This document shows, piece after piece, positions 61,076 to 64,000 of a stretch of DNA of 64,000 nt (the first letter of the stretch is position 1; each line of letters starts with the position of its first letter). This DNA is from Sedimenticola hydrogenitrophicus (lineage in GTDB: Bacteria > Pseudomonadota > Gammaproteobacteria > Chromatiales > Chromatiaceae): NCBI RefSeq assembly GCF_025175675.1, contig NZ_JANIOA010000019.1, forward strand, positions 24,273 to 88,272, given 5' to 3'. The notes beneath the pieces are model-generated. The model was given only the letters and a program-made list of their open reading frames with translations, was not told where the DNA came from and searched no databases. Position numbers and translations under genes: made by a program.

Positions 61076-61657
61076 ATGCTGTGGCTGCTCGCCGGCTTCG
61101 GCAGCGCCAGTGCCGTGGTGTTCGTCAGCCCGGAGATCAACACCACCCCCACCCCGGACAACTTCTCCATCTGCTTCGACAACAGCTGCCAATCGATCCG
61201 CCAGCTGGCCCTGCCAGATCATCGCTGGCACGAGATCCGGGACATTTTCCGCGCCGGCGCGCACTCACCCGAGGAGGAGCGCCGACTGATCGGCCAGGCC
61301 GTGGCCCGGCTGGAGCGGATCATCGGCGGCATGACCGGCACCGCCAATGACAAGGGGGCCAACGAAACCAGCGACAATCCGCTGGACCACCGCATGGACT
61401 GTATCGACGAGTCCACCAACACCACCAGCTACCTGTACCTGCTGCAGCAGGACGGCCTGCTGCGCTGGCACCGGCTCAGGGACCCGGTGACCCGCGGCTT
61501 TTTCTTCTTCGGCTGGCCGCACACCACCGCGGTAATCGAAGCACGGGAGGAGCGGCGTCTGTGGGCGGTCGACTCCTGGTTTCATGACAACGGCATTGCC
61601 CCCGAAATCCTGCCGCTGGAGCAGTGGAAGCAGGGGTGGAGACCCGACCCACCATGA
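61076..61657 (+). CDS. Exported protein, possible papain-like thiol fold (paralogue 1)
   Basis: A 193-residue protein I cannot name. It starts with a short hydrophobic stretch (MLWLLAGFGSASA) resembling the end of a signal peptide. Conserved with the next gene are an early Cys pair, MDCIDESTNTTSYLYLL (Cys109), WHR, PHTTAVIEA (His149) and WAVDSWFHDNG (Asp166). The Cys-His-Asp order is that of papain/transglutaminase-like enzymes; this is inference. The repeat just upstream may have removed the original start; in-frame KLAGLCL before the ATG looks like lost signal-peptide sequence. Confidence 0.6.
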   Translation: MLWLLAGFGSASAVVFVSPEINTTPTPDNFSICFDNSCQSIRQLALPDHRWHEIRDIFRAGAHSPEEERRLIGQAVARLERIIGGMTGTANDKGANETSDNPLDHRMDCIDESTNTTSYLYLLQQDGLLRWHRLRDPVTRGFFFFGWPHTTAVIEAREERRLWAVDSWFHDNGIAPEILPLEQWKQGWRPDPP

Positions 61658-62217
61658 GCCGCCGGGTGATTGCCCTGTTGTGCTGCCTCTACCCGGGCAG
61701 TCAACTGCACGCCTGGGCCTCGCCTCCCCCATTCGAGACCTGCACCGATTATCACTGTGACATCCTCAAGCCTGTTACACTGCGTCCCGATGAATGGCGG
61801 GAGATCCGCGGCCTGTTTTCCGCCATCCAATCGGCCGTGGAGGAACGGCAACAGATCCGGGCCGCCATTGCCCGATTCGAACAACTGGTGGGCGAACAGA
61901 CGGACAATTGGCGTGACCTGCCGGAAAATGGCGGCGAAGGTTCCGAGAGCGGTCAGCTGGACTGCATCGCCGAGTCGCGCAACACCACCACTTATCTGCG
62001 ACTCATGGCACGGGACAACCTGTTAAAATGGCACCGGGTAGAGGAGCGGCGGCGACGCAATCCCTGGTTGTTCAATATCCACTGGACCGCCACCATCATG
62101 GATATCCGGTCCCGGCAGCAGTATGCCGTGGACTCCTGGTTTTTTGCCAACGGCCAAGCGCCCGTCATCCAGCCGATCGAGGCGTGGCTCTCGGGACAGG
62201 ACTTCAGACTGAAGTGA
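61654..62217 (+). CDS. Exported protein, possible papain-like thiol fold (paralogue 2)
   Basis: A 187-residue paralogue of the preceding protein. It has a full signal peptide (MSRRVIALLCCLYPGSQLHA, cleavage near WA). Shared positions are CTDYHC, WREIRGLFSAIQS, LDCIAESRNTTTYLRLM (Cys104), LKWHRV, HWTATIMD (His143) and YAVDSWFFANG (Asp160). Its ATG overlaps the previous stop (ATGA), so the two are coupled, and mnmA starts 3 nt after its stop. Function unknown. Confidence 0.68.
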   Translation: MSRRVIALLCCLYPGSQLHAWASPPPFETCTDYHCDILKPVTLRPDEWREIRGLFSAIQSAVEERQQIRAAIARFEQLVGEQTDNWRDLPENGGEGSESGQLDCIAESRNTTTYLRLMARDNLLKWHRVEERRRRNPWLFNIHWTATIMDIRSRQQYAVDSWFFANGQAPVIQPIEAWLSGQDFRLK

Positions 62218-62220
62218 ACC

Positions 62221-63312
62221 ATGCGTACTAAAGAAAAGATTATCGTCGGCATGTCCGGCGGTGTTGACTCCTCCGTGGCCGCCCTGCTGCTGATCGAACA
62301 GGGCTACCGGGTCGAGGGCCTGTTCATGAAGAACTGGGAGGAGGACGACACCCGGGAATACTGCTCGGCTACCGTCGACCTGGCCGACGCCCAATCCGTC
62401 GCCGACCAGCTCGGCATCCGCCTGCACACCATAAACTTCTCCGGTGAATACTGGGATCACGTGTTCGAGTATTTTCTTGCCGAATACCGCGCCGGACGCA
62501 CCCCCAATCCCGATGTGCTCTGCAACCGCGAGATCAAATTCAAGGCGTTCCTCGACTACGCCCTGCATCTCGGGGCGGATGCCATCGCCACTGGACATTA
62601 CTCCAGCATCGACCGCCAGGGTGATGCCTGGCGGATGCTGCGGGCACGCGACGAAAACAAGGACCAGACCTACTTCCTTTACATGCTGGGCCAGGCGCAG
62701 CTCGGCCGCAGCCGCTTCCCTCTGGGCGACTTGGAGAAACCGGAGGTGCGGCGCATCGCCGAACAGGCCGGGCTGCCCAATCACAAGAAGAAGGACAGCA
62801 CCGGTATCTGCTTTATCGGTGAGCGCAAATTCAGTGAATTCCTCAGTCGCTACCTGCCGGCCAGTCCGGGCCAAATGGTCACCCCCGAAGGCGCGGTCGT
62901 CGGCGAACACCAGGGGCTGATGTACTATACCCTGGGCCAGCGCAAGGGACTGGGCATCGGCGGACGGGCGGACAGCGCGGCTAACCCCTGGTTCGTCATT
63001 GACAAGAATCTGGCGGCCAACCGATTGATCGTGGCACAGGGCCACGACCACCCGCTGCTGTTGAAACAGGGACTGGAGGCGAGCCAGCTGCACTGGGCTG
63101 CCGGTACCGCACCGGCATTACCGGTCTCCTGCCTGGCCCGTATCCGCCACCGCCAGCCACTCCAGGCCTGCACCCTGTCAGCGCTTGAAAACGGCCATGT
63201 GCGGGTCCTATTTAACAAAAAACAACGCGCCGTCACCCCGGGACAATCCGTGGTCTTCTATCAGGATCGGGTGTGCCTCGGCGGCGGCATAATTGAACAG
63301 GCATTCGAATGA
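62221..63312 (+). CDS. mnmA: tRNA-specific 2-thiouridylase
   Basis: A 363-residue enzyme placing the 2-thio group on U34 of tRNA. PP-loop [10 protein letters not shown] at 10-19; catalytic Cys101 ([12 protein letters not shown]) and Cys197 ([12 protein letters not shown]) are both present. hflD follows with an ATGA overlap. Confidence 0.96.
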   Translation: MRTKEKIIVGMSGGVDSSVAALLLIEQGYRVEGLFMKNWEEDDTREYCSATVDLADAQSVADQLGIRLHTINFSGEYWDHVFEYFLAEYRAGRTPNPDVLCNREIKFKAFLDYALHLGADAIATGHYSSIDRQGDAWRMLRARDENKDQTYFLYMLGQAQLGRSRFPLGDLEKPEVRRIAEQAGLPNHKKKDSTGICFIGERKFSEFLSRYLPASPGQMVTPEGAVVGEHQGLMYYTLGQRKGLGIGGRADSAANPWFVIDKNLAANRLIVAQGHDHPLLLKQGLEASQLHWAAGTAPALPVSCLARIRHRQPLQACTLSALENGHVRVLFNKKQRAVTPGQSVVFYQDRVCLGGGIIEQAFE

Positions 63313-63926
63313 AGAGTGACAGAGAGCGATGCATCGCCCTGGCAGGCGTTTTCCAGGCCGCCAGCATGGCGGCCAGGATTGCCGAACAGGGCATAGTGGA
63401 TACCCGGTCGATGGAGGCCAGCATCCGCAGCCTGTTCGAAATCGATGCGGAGAGCGTGGAAAGCGTCTATGGCGGCCTGCAGGGGGTGGAATCCGGGCTG
63501 CGGCTGCTGCACCGGCAGTTGGGGGAAAAGCGGACCGACAATGTGCTGGTCACCCAGTATGTCATCGCCCTGCTCCACCTGGAGCGCAAACTGAGTAGAA
63601 ACAGCTCCATGCAACAACAGATCCGCGAGGGCATCCAGGTGGCGGAAGGACGGATCGCCCATTTCCATCTGCTGCACCCCAACATCATCGCCCAACTTGC
63701 CGACATCTACACCCAGACGATCAGCACCCTCAAGCCACGCGTCATGATCAAGGGGGAGCCGCTGCATCTGCAAAACCCCGACAATGTGAACCGCATCCGC
63801 ACCCTGCTGCTGGCCGGGATACGCTCCGCCATGCTCTGGCGCCAGTGCGGCGGTGGCAAATGGCAGGTGGTTCTGGGACGTAAAAAGATCGCCGAACAGG
63901 CACGCCGCCTGCTGCACATACTTTGA
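63309..63926 (+). CDS. hflD: High-frequency lysogenization protein HflD
   Basis: A 205-residue HflD/YcfC protein: [22 protein letters not shown] and [24 protein letters not shown] segments are conserved. In E. coli it is a membrane-associated factor interacting with phage lambda CII; its cellular role is unclear. Between mnmA and (normally) purB. The overlap with mnmA is 4 nt. Confidence 0.92.
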   Translation: MKSDRERCIALAGVFQAASMAARIAEQGIVDTRSMEASIRSLFEIDAESVESVYGGLQGVESGLRLLHRQLGEKRTDNVLVTQYVIALLHLERKLSRNSSMQQQIREGIQVAEGRIAHFHLLHPNIIAQLADIYTQTISTLKPRVMIKGEPLHLQNPDNVNRIRTLLLAGIRSAMLWRQCGGGKWQVVLGRKKIAEQARRLLHIL

Positions 63927-64000
63927 CCTTTCTCTCTCACGGGCCTCGTGCGGTGAATCACATATCCGTACCGACCTGCCGACGCCCATGAAAAAATTGG
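63927..64000 (+). other. Window end; possible start of next gene
   Basis: An ATG at 63989 followed by AAAAAATTGG may open the next gene (purB is the usual neighbour of hflD), but no ribosome-binding site is clear and only three codons are visible. Confidence 0.15.

Noticed and set aside
63989..64000. Start of purB
   Set aside because: Only a few codons are visible and no ribosome-binding site; cannot be supported.

Overview
The window is chromosomal DNA from a Gammaproteobacterium. Three conserved gene orders show this: gyrA-serC-serA-pheA-hisC-tyrA, the Pseudomonas-like mtnA-mtaD-ubiG-mupP-yciK run, and rluE-nudJ-mnmA-hflD. The exosortase-A (XrtA/PEP-CTERM) exopolysaccharide genes, paired bacterioferritins, PPK2 and two diguanylate cyclases fit an environmental, possibly Chromatiales/Sedimenticola-like organism. 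That lineage is inferred; no rRNA is present. Coding is dense and moderately GC-rich. The intergenic gaps are unusually full of palindromic, MITE/REP-like elements.

Layout. 1-6.6 kb: a minus-strand XrtA-type exopolysaccharide operon (export lipoprotein, chain-length protein, tyrosine autokinase, outer-membrane barrel, wecB, polysaccharide deacetylase running off the left edge). 7.2-12.6 kb: a minus-strand envelope set (LolA-like protein, outer-membrane barrel, and an MMPL/RND transporter fused to an N-terminal PAS domain). 13.1-16.5 kb: a Tat-exported GYWK-motif protein behind a sigma-54-type promoter, facing a compact operon of PqqD-like protein, HprK-like kinase and nucleotidyltransferase. 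This is the best candidate here for a poorly described system. 16.7-43 kb: mixed housekeeping and accessory genes (galE, hydrolase, EamA transporters, HDOD, DUF3334, MocR regulator, PPK2, arfB, SpmAB fusion, yebG, MoxR/CoxE, ppnN, diguanylate cyclase, dadA/lrp, KamA, DUF4202, bfr pair). 43-57.3 kb: bfd and small Fe-S genes, the aromatic/serine biosynthesis-gyrA supercluster, then methionine salvage, ubiquinone and murein-recycling genes. 57.4-64 kb: yciK, a diguanylate cyclase with its own sigma-54-type promoter, and rluE-nudJ-[two paralogous exported proteins]-mnmA-hflD.

Repeats. At least seven palindromic families are visible. One 165-bp family has four copies (about 21.8, 38.9, 58.2 and 60.9 kb), and its terminal TAA forms the stop codon of three adjacent genes. 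Two other families occur once in short form and once with a roughly 100-bp hairpin inserted at the same internal point, giving empty-site/occupied-site pairs within one window.

How the genes work together. The exopolysaccharide genes, the sigma-54-driven Tat protein, the HprK/PqqD/nucleotidyltransferase operon and the diguanylate cyclases together suggest regulated surface or biofilm assembly. The remainder is core metabolism, iron storage and translation support. No tRNA, rRNA, CRISPR array, prophage or transposase gene was recognised.
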